From Bacteroidota bacterium (GTDB taxonomy: Bacteria > Bacteroidota > Bacteroidia > Chitinophagales > Chitinophagaceae): a DNA stretch of 64,000 nt. A program made the position numbers and the translations under genes. The stretch spans positions 87,411 to 151,410 of the forward strand of contig CANGFA010000001.1 in assembly GCA_947453145.1 (NCBI GenBank), in the 5' to 3' direction. This document shows, one piece after another, positions 35,076-45,054 of the stretch (within the stretch, counting starts at the first letter, position 1; the number at the start of each line of letters is the position of its first letter). A model generated the notes under the pieces. It searched no databases and was not told the DNA's origin. It worked only from the letters and a program-made list of their open reading frames with translations.

Positions 35076-38000
35076 CTAGTTAAATAAGTATCTAACACCT
35101 AATTGAATTTGGTAACGAGAAGCTAAACTTGGACTTGGCTTGTAAGCTCTTGTATAAGGAACTTTATTAACCGCATCTAAGTAAGGGAAAGTATACACTG
35201 GAGTTTTTCCATCTGTATCAATCTTAGAGAATACCAATGGAGTTGTTGTTGTTGGAACATAATACACACCCCAATCCTTGTTCAACAAGTTAGTGAAGTT
35301 GTAAATATCAGCAGTGAAACGTAAAGTATGCTTGTTTTTACCAACTGTAAACTTAACATCTTGAGTGAAGTTTAAGTCAATTTTATTAAACCAAGGTAAT
35401 ACGTATGCATTTCTTTCTGCAAATTGACCACGACGTGTAGATAAGTAAGGGTTGTTTCTGATGAAATTATCTAACTGATTCCACAATTCGTCTTGAGAAC
35501 GTGTATCTCCAGTTGCATTGATTAATTTAATTTGAGAAGGATCCTTTGGAACGAACATTAAGTCGTTATAAGTAATGCCATCGTTGTTAAGGTCACCTTG
35601 AACATAGTAAGAAGCTGCATAGTTTGGAGCACCTTCATATACCATACCCACTGAAGTAACTTGATCTTTAATAAATTCTTTCTTATACACTACGCTAGCA
35701 ATAAGTCTGTGCGGCGTGTAGTTGTTAGAATTACCAATTGTAAAGTCGTTAGGGTTATCAGAAGTTACTTTAGATCCCCACATTGTTTGTGCAGTTGAAC
35801 CACTCACAGCAGCGTCTTTCGCTTCTTGTCTTGTGTATGCAGCAGTGAAGATAAAGTTCCTTGTGATTTTTTGAATTTGCAAAGTTCCTGTCCACGCATA
35901 ACCATTATCTGAGTTCGTCATATAAATGGCGTTACCAATAGTTGGGTTGTTAGCAGACGCAGCAGTAGTACCACCCATTTGAGTTCCACCAAAAGGATAA
36001 GAAGACTGGAATGGGAATCTGTAACGACCATCAGACAATTTAACTAAACCTGTTCCAGGTAAAGCAATGTTTTGGAAAACAGAAGCATTAAATTGTTTTG
36101 TATAAGTACCCTCAGCAGTTAATGTCCAACCATTACCTAATTTTTTATCCGCAGCTAAAGTAGATTTAAATACTTGAGGGAATTTATAGTTAGGATCTGT
36201 TACGTTAATAGAATAAGATTTACTTAAGCTAGCTGATGCAGCAGGACGATAAGCATTTACGTCTGGGTTAAATATGTTGGTGTTGTTGTTTGTAAAAGAT
36301 CCAAACAATGCCATACCTGAGTTAGATGCTTGGTTAGAGATCCATACAAACGGTGGTGCACCTTGGAATAAACCAGCACCTCCACGAATTTGTAATGTTT
36401 GATCGCCGTTTACATCGTAGTTAAAACCAATTCTTGGAGAAATTTGTACTGCAGCATTTGGAGCAGCACCTGTATTTGCGTGAGTACCGTTATAGAACTT
36501 AGTTAAAGTATCTACAACTGGGTTGTATAAGAAAGTGTTGTAGAACTTAGAGTAGTCAAAACGCACACCGTAAGTGATTGTTAATTTGTCTGTAGCTCTG
36601 TACTTATCTTGTAAATAGATACCTGCTTCAAAATCTTTAGGTCCTACCAATGGGAAAGCACCAGATCCTAATGTATAAGACAAGCTATATACAGTAGATT
36701 TTGTACCTAATCCATTTGCAGAATTAATGAAATCATTTAAAGAAGCAAAACGGAATGTACCCTCATAGTTTGGAGAGAAACCGTTTAAGTATTTCTTAAA
36801 TGAAGTTTGAGTACCTACTGTAATTTCATGCTTACCAGCATAAAAAGATAGGTTGTCATTGAATTGATAAACGTCTGTATTTAATTTATTTCCGTAAGTA
36901 TACAACTCAAATCCAAATGATGTAAATGGTTTACCATTACCATCTAAGATATCCACCATTGGAAACTCTTTGCTAGACAATGCATTTCTGTAATCTCTCA
37001 AAGCAGTATATCCAATTTGTAATTTATTACTTACTGTGTTGCTGAATTTAGTATTCAACTCCGCAATAAATATATTTGCGTTGTTGTTAATTTCATAACC
37101 TGCTCCGTAGAAAGGCATTGCAGTTGTACCTGCTTGTCTTGTTGAAGCTGATCCACTATTTGATGGTGGAATTTGGCTAGCAGATTTTAAGTAGTTGTAC
37201 TTAAAAGTCAATGTATTATTTTCGTCAATGTTCCAATCGATCTTCGCAGTTAAACGCTTAGAAGAAGCAACATAAGAATATCCTTGGTAAGCACCTGGAT
37301 CATAATTGTATTTTGACTTTAAGAAAGAAGCTAATTTATCTAATGAATCTTTGTTAGCAGCAGAGATGGTTGTACCATTTGCTGGGTTGCTAGCAGAAGA
37401 TGCTGTCCAAGTAGTACCTGGTGTAGTATTAGATTCTTGTTCACCGTTTACGAAGATGAATAATTTATTCTTGATGATTGCACCACCAGCAGTGAAACCT
37501 TTTAAGTCATAGCTGTAATCTTGTTTAGGAACTACAATAGTGTATGGAGCACCATTCACTTCGTAACCTTGCCAATCTTTATTTTTAGCATATTGATAAA
37601 CTGATCCAGAATATGTGTTTGTACCACTTCTAGAAACAGAGTTGATACCACCTCCAACGAAACCACCATTCTTAACATCAAATGGAGAAGTATTTACTTG
37701 GATTTGCTCAATCGCATCTAAAGAAACGGCGTTTTGTCCAGTTTGACCACCGATATCACCAGACAAACCAAATGAGTTGTTGAAGTTAGCACCATCAATA
37801 GTGATGTTGTTTAATTGAGAACTTTGACCACCAAAAGAACCACTATTATAAGTAGGGGTTAATTTAATGATGTCCTTATAAGAACGAGAAATAGTAGGCA
37901 AACTAGTGATTTGATTTCTATTAAAAGTTTCTTGAGAACCCGTACGTGCGTTATTGAAAACTTTATCTTGTTTAGTAGAAGAGACAACTACTTCTTTTAA

Positions 38001-38348
38001 GTTGCTGTTTGCTTCTACAAGTACAAAGTTTGCCTTGTATGACTGACCTAATAACAGGTTGATGTCGTCTTGCTTATCTGCTTTCATTCCAACATAACTA
38101 ACTTGTAATAAGTAAGGACCACCAATTTTTAAGTTGGTTAAGTTATATCTACCGTCGGCACGACTGGTAGTTACATACTTGGTTCCTGTTGGTTGGTGAA
38201 CTGCAGTTACGGTTGCACCAGCAACACCTGCATTTCCTACAGTGATTAAACCTTGTATTTCTGCTGTTGTTTCTTGTGCGTTTACTTTAATAACTGAGAT
38301 TAAAATAACCAACAATACAGACAAAGCTTGTTTTAAAACACTTTTCAT
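35076..38348 (-). CDS. Large TonB-dependent receptor (Oar-like) with CarboxypepD_reg domain
   Basis: A 1090-residue protein with signal peptide to about residue 24, a carboxypeptidase-regulatory-like domain (about 28-115), a plug (about 135-240; SYKDIIKLTPTYNSGSFGGQ in parts) and a large barrel ending IQLGVRYLFN. It is larger than siderophore receptors and has no SusD partner, which suggests the Oar/protein- or oligopeptide-type receptors. Codons such as AAC, TAC, CAC and GAC dominate, unlike neighbouring genes that prefer the T-ending forms; this is typical of a highly expressed gene. Confidence 0.92.
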   Translation of the reverse strand: MKSVLKQALSVLLVILISVIKVNAQETTAEIQGLITVGNAGVAGATVTAVHQPTGTKYVTTSRADGRYNLTNLKIGGPYLLQVSYVGMKADKQDDINLLLGQSYKANFVLVEANSNLKEVVVSSTKQDKVFNNARTGSQETFNRNQITSLPTISRSYKDIIKLTPTYNSGSFGGQSSQLNNITIDGANFNNSFGLSGDIGGQTGQNAVSLDAIEQIQVNTSPFDVKNGGFVGGGINSVSRSGTNTYSGSVYQYAKNKDWQGYEVNGAPYTIVVPKQDYSYDLKGFTAGGAIIKNKLFIFVNGEQESNTTPGTTWTASSASNPANGTTISAANKDSLDKLASFLKSKYNYDPGAYQGYSYVASSKRLTAKIDWNIDENNTLTFKYNYLKSASQIPPSNSGSASTRQAGTTAMPFYGAGYEINNNANIFIAELNTKFSNTVSNKLQIGYTALRDYRNALSSKEFPMVDILDGNGKPFTSFGFELYTYGNKLNTDVYQFNDNLSFYAGKHEITVGTQTSFKKYLNGFSPNYEGTFRFASLNDFINSANGLGTKSTVYSLSYTLGSGAFPLVGPKDFEAGIYLQDKYRATDKLTITYGVRFDYSKFYNTFLYNPVVDTLTKFYNGTHANTGAAPNAAVQISPRIGFNYDVNGDQTLQIRGGAGLFQGAPPFVWISNQASNSGMALFGSFTNNNTNIFNPDVNAYRPAASASLSKSYSINVTDPNYKFPQVFKSTLAADKKLGNGWTLTAEGTYTKQFNASVFQNIALPGTGLVKLSDGRYRFPFQSSYPFGGTQMGGTTAASANNPTIGNAIYMTNSDNGYAWTGTLQIQKITRNFIFTAAYTRQEAKDAAVSGSTAQTMWGSKVTSDNPNDFTIGNSNNYTPHRLIASVVYKKEFIKDQVTSVGMVYEGAPNYAASYYVQGDLNNDGITYNDLMFVPKDPSQIKLINATGDTRSQDELWNQLDNFIRNNPYLSTRRGQFAERNAYVLPWFNKIDLNFTQDVKFTVGKNKHTLRFTADIYNFTNLLNKDWGVYYVPTTTTPLVFSKIDTDGKTPVYTFPYLDAVNKVPYTRAYKPSPSLASRYQIQLGVRYLFN

Positions 38349-38613
38349 TTTGTAAGGTATTTGTTTATGATATATAAAGTGCGAAATTAAACTAAAAGTT
38401 GTTAATAAACTACAGTTATCCTTAACAAATCGTTAACTAATAAAATCAAGTGAAAATAGGGAGAAAATTAATTATATATTATATATTTTAAATATTTATA
38501 CATATTTATTAATCAATTTTATACATATATATTAAATTTGACTTAAAATAATCAAACAATTGATTTTCAATTAATTATTTAATTTTACTTTCGAATTTGG
38601 CAAAAAATAGCCC
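38349..38613. other. AT-rich promoter region upstream of the TonB receptor
   Basis: About 265 bases. A stretch at 38470-38560 is made almost only of A and T with repeated TATAT/ATATATT words and several short runs, the kind of bent or UP-element DNA found ahead of highly expressed genes. A near-consensus box (TAATTTCG on the minus strand) lies about 40 bases before the receptor start. No coding frame is seen. Confidence 0.35.
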
Positions 38614-39435
38614 TTATTCTAAGCCAACAAGTAAATCATAAATTTTTCTGGCAATTGAGCTTGTGTAATCTGCTTGATACTTAGTTTGGTCAATCTGATG
38701 TACGGGTATAATACGCTTTGTAGAACTTGTAATAAATGCCTCTTTGGCTGTTTTCAACTCCTCCATAAATACATCTCGCTCCTCAAAAGGAATACCATAC
38801 GACTTACAAACTTCCATAATATTTTTTCGGGTGATCCCTTTTAGCATTTGGTTTTTGGAGGTGACCAACAAATTTTGATCGGTGACAAAGAAAAAATTGG
38901 ATCTAGGACACTCTCTTATCAACCCATCATGATGATAAAGAATATCGTCAGCACCCTGTTCTTTCATCCATGGTTGTAACCAAATAGCCATTAAATAATC
39001 GGTTGACTTTACTTCGGATATCTGTCTTTGATAATTATACGTCGCCAATTTAATACCTATCTCAGGCAAATGTAAACTTGGTTCAGCCAAAGGTGCTTGA
39101 ATAACAATGAGGTGTGGATGCTCAATCGTGTATCCGTCGGGTGCATCACCACCAGCAATAATCATGCGTATACCCGAATAGTCAAGATTATTTTTTTGTA
39201 TTAATTCCTTGACAATATTTTTTATATCCTCACGGGTTTGTGGAATGCTTAATCGCATTACTTCTGCGGAATGAAAAAAACGATCTAAATGCGCATCTAT
39301 AAATAATGGTTTATCTTTTGCAACTCTTAAAAAATCAAAAATACCGTATCCGCGTTGTACTAATAAATCGGTAACAGGTACACCCGCTTCATTAATGGGG
39401 ACAATTTGATTATTGGAAAAGCAAAAAAGTTGCAT
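38614..39435 (-). CDS. Class IV PLP aminotransferase
   Basis: A 273-residue fold-type IV enzyme of the branched-chain/D-amino acid aminotransferase and aminodeoxychorismate lyase group. Motifs: QRGYGIFDFLRV at the N-terminus, SEVKSTDYL with the PLP Lys, and ECPRSNFFFVTDQNL. The short size fits aminodeoxychorismate lyase or D-amino acid aminotransferase; which one is not resolved. It is cytoplasmic and monocistronic. Confidence 0.88.
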   Translation of the reverse strand: MQLFCFSNNQIVPINEAGVPVTDLLVQRGYGIFDFLRVAKDKPLFIDAHLDRFFHSAEVMRLSIPQTREDIKNIVKELIQKNNLDYSGIRMIIAGGDAPDGYTIEHPHLIVIQAPLAEPSLHLPEIGIKLATYNYQRQISEVKSTDYLMAIWLQPWMKEQGADDILYHHDGLIRECPRSNFFFVTDQNLLVTSKNQMLKGITRKNIMEVCKSYGIPFEERDVFMEELKTAKEAFITSSTKRIIPVHQIDQTKYQADYTSSIARKIYDLLVGLE

Positions 39436-39630
39436 AAGTAAATTTTTATAAAATTACGGCTTAGAATTCATTCAAATTTAATTGAAGTCGTTTTTTTAAT
39501 CACCCCAATAACTTACCTAACAGAATTTTATTATGATTATGTTAACGACTATTAACAAGACCTTAGCGTTATACCATTAATCTTATTATTTACTTTGTTG
39601 TCAAATAATGTATAAACTCAAAATTTTGTT

Positions 39631-40494
39631 ATGAAAAAGAAAAATCATTTTTATGCAATCGGGTTTGCCTTATTAATTCTTATGTTAAGCTTTAATACCG
39701 TCAATGCCCAAAGAGGAGGAAGGGGCGGAAGGGGTGGTTTTGGTGGTGGATCAAACACCCATTTTAGTACCAATTATAATTCCTACTCATTTAGGAGTCC
39801 CGTTTATAGAAACACTGGTTTTAGAACCAATTACAGTTATTATTCAAGACCGGCTAGCTATCGAAGTATTTTTAGACTTCCTTCTAACCATATCCGCATT
39901 TCATATGGTGGCAACCCATATTATTATTCAAACGGATTGTTTTACTCCTCCTATGGACTTTTTTACAATTTAATTAGGCCTCCTTTTGGCATTAGAATTG
40001 GATATTTACCAAGTGGCTACTGGGCTTTAAATTATGGAGGCTATCCATATTATTATTATAGTGGCGTATTTTATCAAAATACCCAAGACAATCAATACCA
40101 AGTAGTGCAACCACCAGTTGGCGCGAGTGTACCCTCTATTCCAAAGGATGCTAAAAAAATAATTGTGAATGGTGAACCTTTATACGATTATTTAGGAACC
40201 TATTATAAAGAAGTGATTGATCAGAATGGAAAAGTAAGTTATATCGTGCAAGGAAAAGACGGTGTATTAAATATAGATCAACAACCCGAGGTAACGGTTT
40301 CAAATAGCGATCGCACAAATTTAGGGACTACGACAAATTATACACCAAGTATTGGAGACATTGTTTTACAGTTACCAAGTCAATATAAAGTGGTGGTAAT
40401 AAATGATAAGAAAATGTATGTAACTCCTGAACATATTTATTATGAAGAATTTATTGACAACGGCGTTTTAAAATACAAAGTGGTTGGTAAATAG
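39631..40494 (+). CDS. Secreted Gly/Arg- and Tyr-rich DUF6515-like protein
   Basis: A 287-residue secreted protein (signal to NAQ, residue about 27). After the signal comes a short RGG-type tract (RGGRGGRGGFGGG), then a Tyr/Ser-rich region with repeated GGYPYYY/GGNPYYYSNGLFY units, and a C-terminal region with two copies of a beta motif (PKDAKKIIVNGEPLYDYLGTYYKEV-like, and YKVVVINDKKMYVTPEHIYYEEF). The layout fits DUF6515 family proteins of Bacteroidota, whose function is unknown. It may be an extracellular matrix or surface protein. Confidence 0.75.
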   Translation: MKKKNHFYAIGFALLILMLSFNTVNAQRGGRGGRGGFGGGSNTHFSTNYNSYSFRSPVYRNTGFRTNYSYYSRPASYRSIFRLPSNHIRISYGGNPYYYSNGLFYSSYGLFYNLIRPPFGIRIGYLPSGYWALNYGGYPYYYYSGVFYQNTQDNQYQVVQPPVGASVPSIPKDAKKIIVNGEPLYDYLGTYYKEVIDQNGKVSYIVQGKDGVLNIDQQPEVTVSNSDRTNLGTTTNYTPSIGDIVLQLPSQYKVVVINDKKMYVTPEHIYYEEFIDNGVLKYKVVGK

Positions 40495-40510
40495 ATGTTG
40501 GTTTTTGGTG

Positions 40511-40566
40511 AAAAAGAAGAAGGCAAATTAAAAGTGTTAAACTATTAATTTGCCTTCTTTATTTTA
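40511..40566. terminator. Bidirectional terminator between DUF6515 and M14 genes
   Basis: A 14-bp stem (AAGAAGGCAAATTA at 40517-40530 with its complement at 40546-40559), 15-base loop, A-run before and T-rich run after. The two genes are convergent. Confidence 0.85.
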
Positions 40567-40584
40567 ATTCAATCAATTGAAGCT

Positions 40585-43290
40585 TTACTTATACAATTGA
40601 TTAAATAACATTTTATAGGTGCCATGTGTTTGTCCACGGAAAGTAATTTCAGGACCATATACAAATAACTTTCCTTTACCAACATTTGCTTCAAAGGCAG
40701 CAACGCCGTCTTGTAAATAAGCTTGTCCAAATGCCCATCCGCTTCTTAAGGTACTTGTAGTTGCATACCAAGCTAATGGAGTTACTTCTTTTTGAGCAAT
40801 GGCTTCGGGTGCTAATTTAAAAACAGGACTCGAAGAAAAATATACATCCGCTTTATTATTCATGCCCCAATTAGGTGTATAGTTAGGATCAACCTCTACT
40901 TGCATGACACTACCTGGAATATAAAATTTCTCACCTGGTAAAGGTCTTTCTTTTCCATTCACCATTTCCACCAATGCATTACGTACTGGTAAATTTAAAT
41001 GGTATGCTAAATTAGCACTAGAGCCAATGGTAATTACTTTACCACCATTATTTAAAAATTGTTTTAATGCTGGAATAGATTTTTGTGCAGTAATACTTCC
41101 TAGTTGTGATTTAAACTCAGCAGGAATATCGGCTTCTTTTGGATCTTTTTCCTCCCATGGAGACGCCTCGGGACGCATAGCAGGTATGGCACCTTCCACA
41201 AAAACAATTACATCATATTTGTCGTTTAAATTACCTGCATCAATTGCAGAAGCGTAGGTTAAATTAAAAGGAAAATGATATTGTTCAAAAATCCATCTTA
41301 CCCATCCCGAAGAAATAGAACCACCGTACTTATCCCACAAACCAATACGAAGTGGTTGAACCCTGTTTGATGTATCGGATGGCTTTGAAGTAACACTCGT
41401 AAAAATAACGCCGTGTTCCTTACTTAATTTTGAAATCGTAGATTTAAAATTCGTAAAATCCTTAAACTTGTTTTCATAGCTTACATAATAGCTGGATTTA
41501 TTTTTAAACACACTGACTCCTGCTTTTAATAAATCATTAACTACTTTATAAGAAGCATTTTCACTAGTTGGAAAACTATAGCCGAATGTATTTACTTCTG
41601 AATTAATAATATCTCCCATAGGTGACTGAACATCTCCAAACGCAATGTTTTCAAAAGGACCATCGAAATCTTCTAAGATTCTATCAAATTGAATGCCCAT
41701 GGTAAATGCGGGTGTCCAACCTGCTGCATCATAAGGTCGAACGGGTGGTCCACCTGGATATTGAAAATCATTAGGATGATCCTGTGGCTCAAACATATCT
41801 AATACATGCGGCCTAAACGCTTGATTGGTTTTAACAACATATGTACCCTGTTCATATTTTTTTCCAGCATATAAAAATGGTTGTTTTGCTTTTTGTACTT
41901 TAATGCCGCTATTGATTAAAATATTTATAAATTCTGTAGCCGTATGAGATTGATTAACTGGAATAATATATCCTCTTGGATCTCGTAGCTCCTTGTTTTT
42001 ATATACTTTACTAAAATAATCAACAGGTAAAGTATCGCCTTTAATTTCTTTTTTATCGGACTTAAATGTTTCATTTAACAACTCCACTTTTTTAGGCGAC
42101 TTGGTCCAAGTATCTTTATTACCTGCTTCAATACTATGCTTACCCATCGTATAAATATTATACAATAATTCATCTTTGTATCTGGAAGCATAATTTAAAA
42201 CGGCATAATTTAAAGAAACCGAATAGTCAATAGAGTTTTTAAAATACCATGGTTGAGGTTCTATTGGATAAGGGGTTGCACTATTTGGAATTAATCTGTT
42301 AGGCACCAATGGAATTTTACTAGGAGTTGGGTTTCCAATAATCTCCGTTAATAAACCAATTATATTATGATAGTATGCGGCTGTTCTTAACCCACCATTC
42401 CACCAAGTAGAATAAACCGAACCACTCTTCATGGTGTAGCCGGGTTTGCCTTCGGCATTTAAACGACTACTCATGGCAGCACCCACTGCATCAATACCTG
42501 TAACTAAAAGTGGATCATATACATAGTTAAACGGATCTCGATAAGGAGGGCCCGCAACCACTGTTCCCGGAGGACCTGTTTGGTGGTGATTGTATAAAAT
42601 CTGTGGCATCCACTCGATATACAATTGACGACTCATGTTTTTTGATTCACTCATATTTAACATGAAAAAATCACGATTATTATCGTGTCCGATATACTTT
42701 TCATATAAGCGTGGCAAATTTTCTGTCGTTCTTTTTAAAGTATCGGCATTACGCATGTACCAATTGGAAACCAATTCTTGACCATCCGGATTGGCATGTA
42801 CAAATAAAATAATAGTAGATTTTAAAATGCGTTTGGTTTCTTCATCGTCCCTGGTTAACACGGTGTACAATGTTTGTATTAATTGATGCGCACCAACCAC
42901 TTCCGTTGCGTGTAAGCCGCCGTCTATCCAAACCACGCTCTTTCCTTCTTTTGCCAATTGCTTTGCCTCCTCGTCTGACAAGCCTTCGGCGCGCGCTAAT
43001 TTTTGAGAGATGGATTTATATTTTTCTAATTGTTTTATATTACTTGGATCAGAAACAATAACCATGTATTGATCACGACCCTCTTCCGTTTTGCCAATCA
43101 CTTGCAATTTTACTTTGTTAGAGGAAGCAGCTAATTTTTTAAAATAGGCTTCCGTCTGAGTATAAGTGGCTAAGTGATAGTTGTCGCCAATGTTAAAACC
43201 AAAATGACTTAAGGGAGTTGGAATGGTTTGTGCCTTTATGGACGAGCCAATAATGAAAAATAAAACACATAAAGAAAAAATCTTACGCAT
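40585..43290 (-). CDS. Secreted M14 zinc carboxypeptidase
   Basis: A 901-residue secreted protein (signal to about residue 21). Zinc ligands: HATE at 127-130 (His 127, Glu 130) and the His of HANPDG about 45 residues later. The C-terminal 450 residues have no recognised peptidase motif but contain IGSSANLAYHLNL and GAIPAMRP, resembling glutamine-amidotransferase-like folds attached to such peptidases. The enzyme should release C-terminal residues from peptides or proteins in the periplasm or outside. Confidence 0.88.
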   Translation of the reverse strand: MRKIFSLCVLFFIIGSSIKAQTIPTPLSHFGFNIGDNYHLATYTQTEAYFKKLAASSNKVKLQVIGKTEEGRDQYMVIVSDPSNIKQLEKYKSISQKLARAEGLSDEEAKQLAKEGKSVVWIDGGLHATEVVGAHQLIQTLYTVLTRDDEETKRILKSTIILFVHANPDGQELVSNWYMRNADTLKRTTENLPRLYEKYIGHDNNRDFFMLNMSESKNMSRQLYIEWMPQILYNHHQTGPPGTVVAGPPYRDPFNYVYDPLLVTGIDAVGAAMSSRLNAEGKPGYTMKSGSVYSTWWNGGLRTAAYYHNIIGLLTEIIGNPTPSKIPLVPNRLIPNSATPYPIEPQPWYFKNSIDYSVSLNYAVLNYASRYKDELLYNIYTMGKHSIEAGNKDTWTKSPKKVELLNETFKSDKKEIKGDTLPVDYFSKVYKNKELRDPRGYIIPVNQSHTATEFINILINSGIKVQKAKQPFLYAGKKYEQGTYVVKTNQAFRPHVLDMFEPQDHPNDFQYPGGPPVRPYDAAGWTPAFTMGIQFDRILEDFDGPFENIAFGDVQSPMGDIINSEVNTFGYSFPTSENASYKVVNDLLKAGVSVFKNKSSYYVSYENKFKDFTNFKSTISKLSKEHGVIFTSVTSKPSDTSNRVQPLRIGLWDKYGGSISSGWVRWIFEQYHFPFNLTYASAIDAGNLNDKYDVIVFVEGAIPAMRPEASPWEEKDPKEADIPAEFKSQLGSITAQKSIPALKQFLNNGGKVITIGSSANLAYHLNLPVRNALVEMVNGKERPLPGEKFYIPGSVMQVEVDPNYTPNWGMNNKADVYFSSSPVFKLAPEAIAQKEVTPLAWYATTSTLRSGWAFGQAYLQDGVAAFEANVGKGKLFVYGPEITFRGQTHGTYKMLFNQLYK

Positions 43291-43460
43291 ATATAATAAT
43301 TTGCTGTAAGATAAATAAACCCCCCGATAAAAGTTCTTAGGTTAAAGGTTTTTATACAAGCGTTCATGGAATATTTACCATTTCTGGTACAGCACAACCT
43401 CTCGCATACTCCACCAATACAAAAATATCCCTATTAGTAAAATGAATAATAAGCCAATTA

Positions 43461-44237
43461 TTATTTAATATAATTAACAAACACGTCTTTTAAAAACGTA
43501 AAATCTATTGCTTGTGGCCCAGAAAATGGCCTGTCATATAAAATAAGCAAAGCAAAAATAGTACTTAGGGAAAACGTAAAAATGAAAACTAAAAATGCAT
43601 GAACTTTGTATTTCTCAATGTCTGATAAGCAAAGTAAAAAAACATATAAAAAGGTGATGAATATTAAAATATCCCATAAAATATTAGCAATGAGTGGTTC
43701 ATTGTTATTACATCGGTCCCTTCTGATATTTTTATATTCAGATACCAATTTAAGAATCTCTTGATGCAAAGCCAATTGCCCATTTGTACTAGGCTCATAC
43801 GCAAGAATAATATTATTAAATTTGTTCAGTTTAGCAACTGCATTTACATCTGGTTTGTTTCTTATATGAATGGAATCATATTCCTTGTAAACTACTTCTT
43901 CAACATAATCTCTAAAGGCGGGTACAGCCATTTTTCTTTGGGTATCCGCATATGAATTAATATTGGTGTTAATGTCTACAATAAGCTCTGATTCTTTTAA
44001 AACGATGTTGCTAACATTAGAATGACTTTCCCAAACTCCAATAAAAACAAAGGCAATTATTAATGAAAAGACAATATTTAAAGATGAAACAAATATATCA
44101 GAATTTTGCCCTTTAAAGATCCCCCTTAAAGAATATTTATGTAAAATAAAAAGTAGCGTTTGACTAACTATGTTAAAAACAACAGCTAGAATGATAATGA
44201 TAGCGAATCTTGGAAGAGTAAGTAAAAAATCTACCAT
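43461..44237 (-). CDS. DUF4239 (bestrophin-like) membrane protein
   Basis: A 258-residue protein with two N-terminal helices, a soluble middle, and two C-terminal helices with ALLILYDRPFSGPQ, the family's late DRPFSG motif. Related proteins are annotated as bestrophin-like; ion-channel function is unproven. It has its own start and no co-directional near neighbour upstream other than the unknown gene at 44333, 95 bases away. Confidence 0.8.
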   Translation of the reverse strand: MVDFLLTLPRFAIIIILAVVFNIVSQTLLFILHKYSLRGIFKGQNSDIFVSSLNIVFSLIIAFVFIGVWESHSNVSNIVLKESELIVDINTNINSYADTQRKMAVPAFRDYVEEVVYKEYDSIHIRNKPDVNAVAKLNKFNNIILAYEPSTNGQLALHQEILKLVSEYKNIRRDRCNNNEPLIANILWDILIFITFLYVFLLCLSDIEKYKVHAFLVFIFTFSLSTIFALLILYDRPFSGPQAIDFTFLKDVFVNYIK

Positions 44238-44332
44238 GCTTTAATTTTTTTTGAAGTTAAATTCAAATTTTTAAAATTCCATATTAAATAATAAAAAATT
44301 ATATCTTATTTACTAAAATTTAAAAAGAACAC

Positions 44333-44956
44333 TTAATTTAAAATAGGTTCAACTCGCTTTGCTTTATTGAGCATACTTATCTGTAAAGGGTAGTTGGCTA
44401 TTATATTTTGAAAAGTGACTAACAAGTCTGCTGGATTTGCAATTATATATTTATGCTTACGCTTTAGCTTTTGACTTAATAAACTATTCATTTGATTTGC
44501 ATATGGGCTTTCTGCATCGACCTTACCAAAAATAATACCTGCATTCGCCAATTTTATTTGCAAAAAAGCTTCTCGATAAATTTCCAAAATGGAACTTGGC
44601 TTAAATCGTAACAAATTATAGATATGAATAAAATCCAAGATTAGCCATACAATATTTTGATTGCCTATTTGAGTAAGTGTTGCATTAGATAGATAATTTT
44701 TATGAGTAAGTTCCGCGTTGGAAATAATTGGAGCAGTTGCAAGAATTCCTTCAAAGGCGTTTTGCGCTTTTAATTGAATAGTTGAGGGTGTAATTATAAT
44801 ATGCGCACTAAAATTTTGATTCAAATATTGGAATTGTAGCGTTCCGGTTATTTTGGTTGAAGACTTTGCAAGAATGCTTAATTCAAAATCCTCGGATTTT
44901 TTTACAATACTGGTTGAAAGTGCTGGAGATGAGGTGGAGTGATGTTGTACAAACAT
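44333..44956 (-). CDS. Protein of unknown function with structured 5' leader
   Basis: A 207-residue protein with no signal peptide or membrane helix. A beta-rich N-terminal half is followed by helical segments (VWLILDFIHIYNLLRF). The mid-part has IIFGKVDAESPYANQ and the C-terminal part ends in a basic patch (KLKRKHKY). I do not recognise it. An about 70-nt structured RNA element and an exact promoter box lie just upstream. Confidence 0.7.
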   Translation of the reverse strand: MFVQHHSTSSPALSTSIVKKSEDFELSILAKSSTKITGTLQFQYLNQNFSAHIIITPSTIQLKAQNAFEGILATAPIISNAELTHKNYLSNATLTQIGNQNIVWLILDFIHIYNLLRFKPSSILEIYREAFLQIKLANAGIIFGKVDAESPYANQMNSLLSQKLKRKHKYIIANPADLLVTFQNIIANYPLQISMLNKAKRVEPILN

Positions 44957-44984
44957 GGTTTATTTTATTTTGGCGTTAATGACC

Positions 44985-45052
44985 TCATCTATTTTACCAC
45001 CGCGGAGTTAAACTCTCTCGGTTGGTACCCACTAAAGGGTTCTTGATGATGA
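44985..45052 (-). ncRNA. Candidate structured 5' leader (three-way-junction RNA)
   Basis: On the minus strand, TCATC (45052-45048) pairs with GATGA (44989-44985) to close a junction holding hairpin ACCC/GGGT (45040-45037 with 45030-45027, loop TTTAGT) and a long hairpin: ACCA (45026-45023) with TGGT (44999-44996), CCG (45021-45019) with CGG (45002-45000), and GAGT (45015-45012) with ACTC (45008-45005) around a 3-nt loop. The second hairpin stacks directly on the third. It starts a few bases after a promoter box and ends about 30 bases before the ATG. It could be a riboswitch, attenuator, protein-binding leader or small RNA. I do not recognise a known class. Confidence 0.45.
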
Positions 45053-45054
45053 AA

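Noticed and set aside
43383..43440. 23-codon plus-strand frame in the spacer before the M14 gene
   Set aside because: It starts at an isolated ATG in the spacer with no ribosome-binding site, motif or conservation evidence; likely chance.
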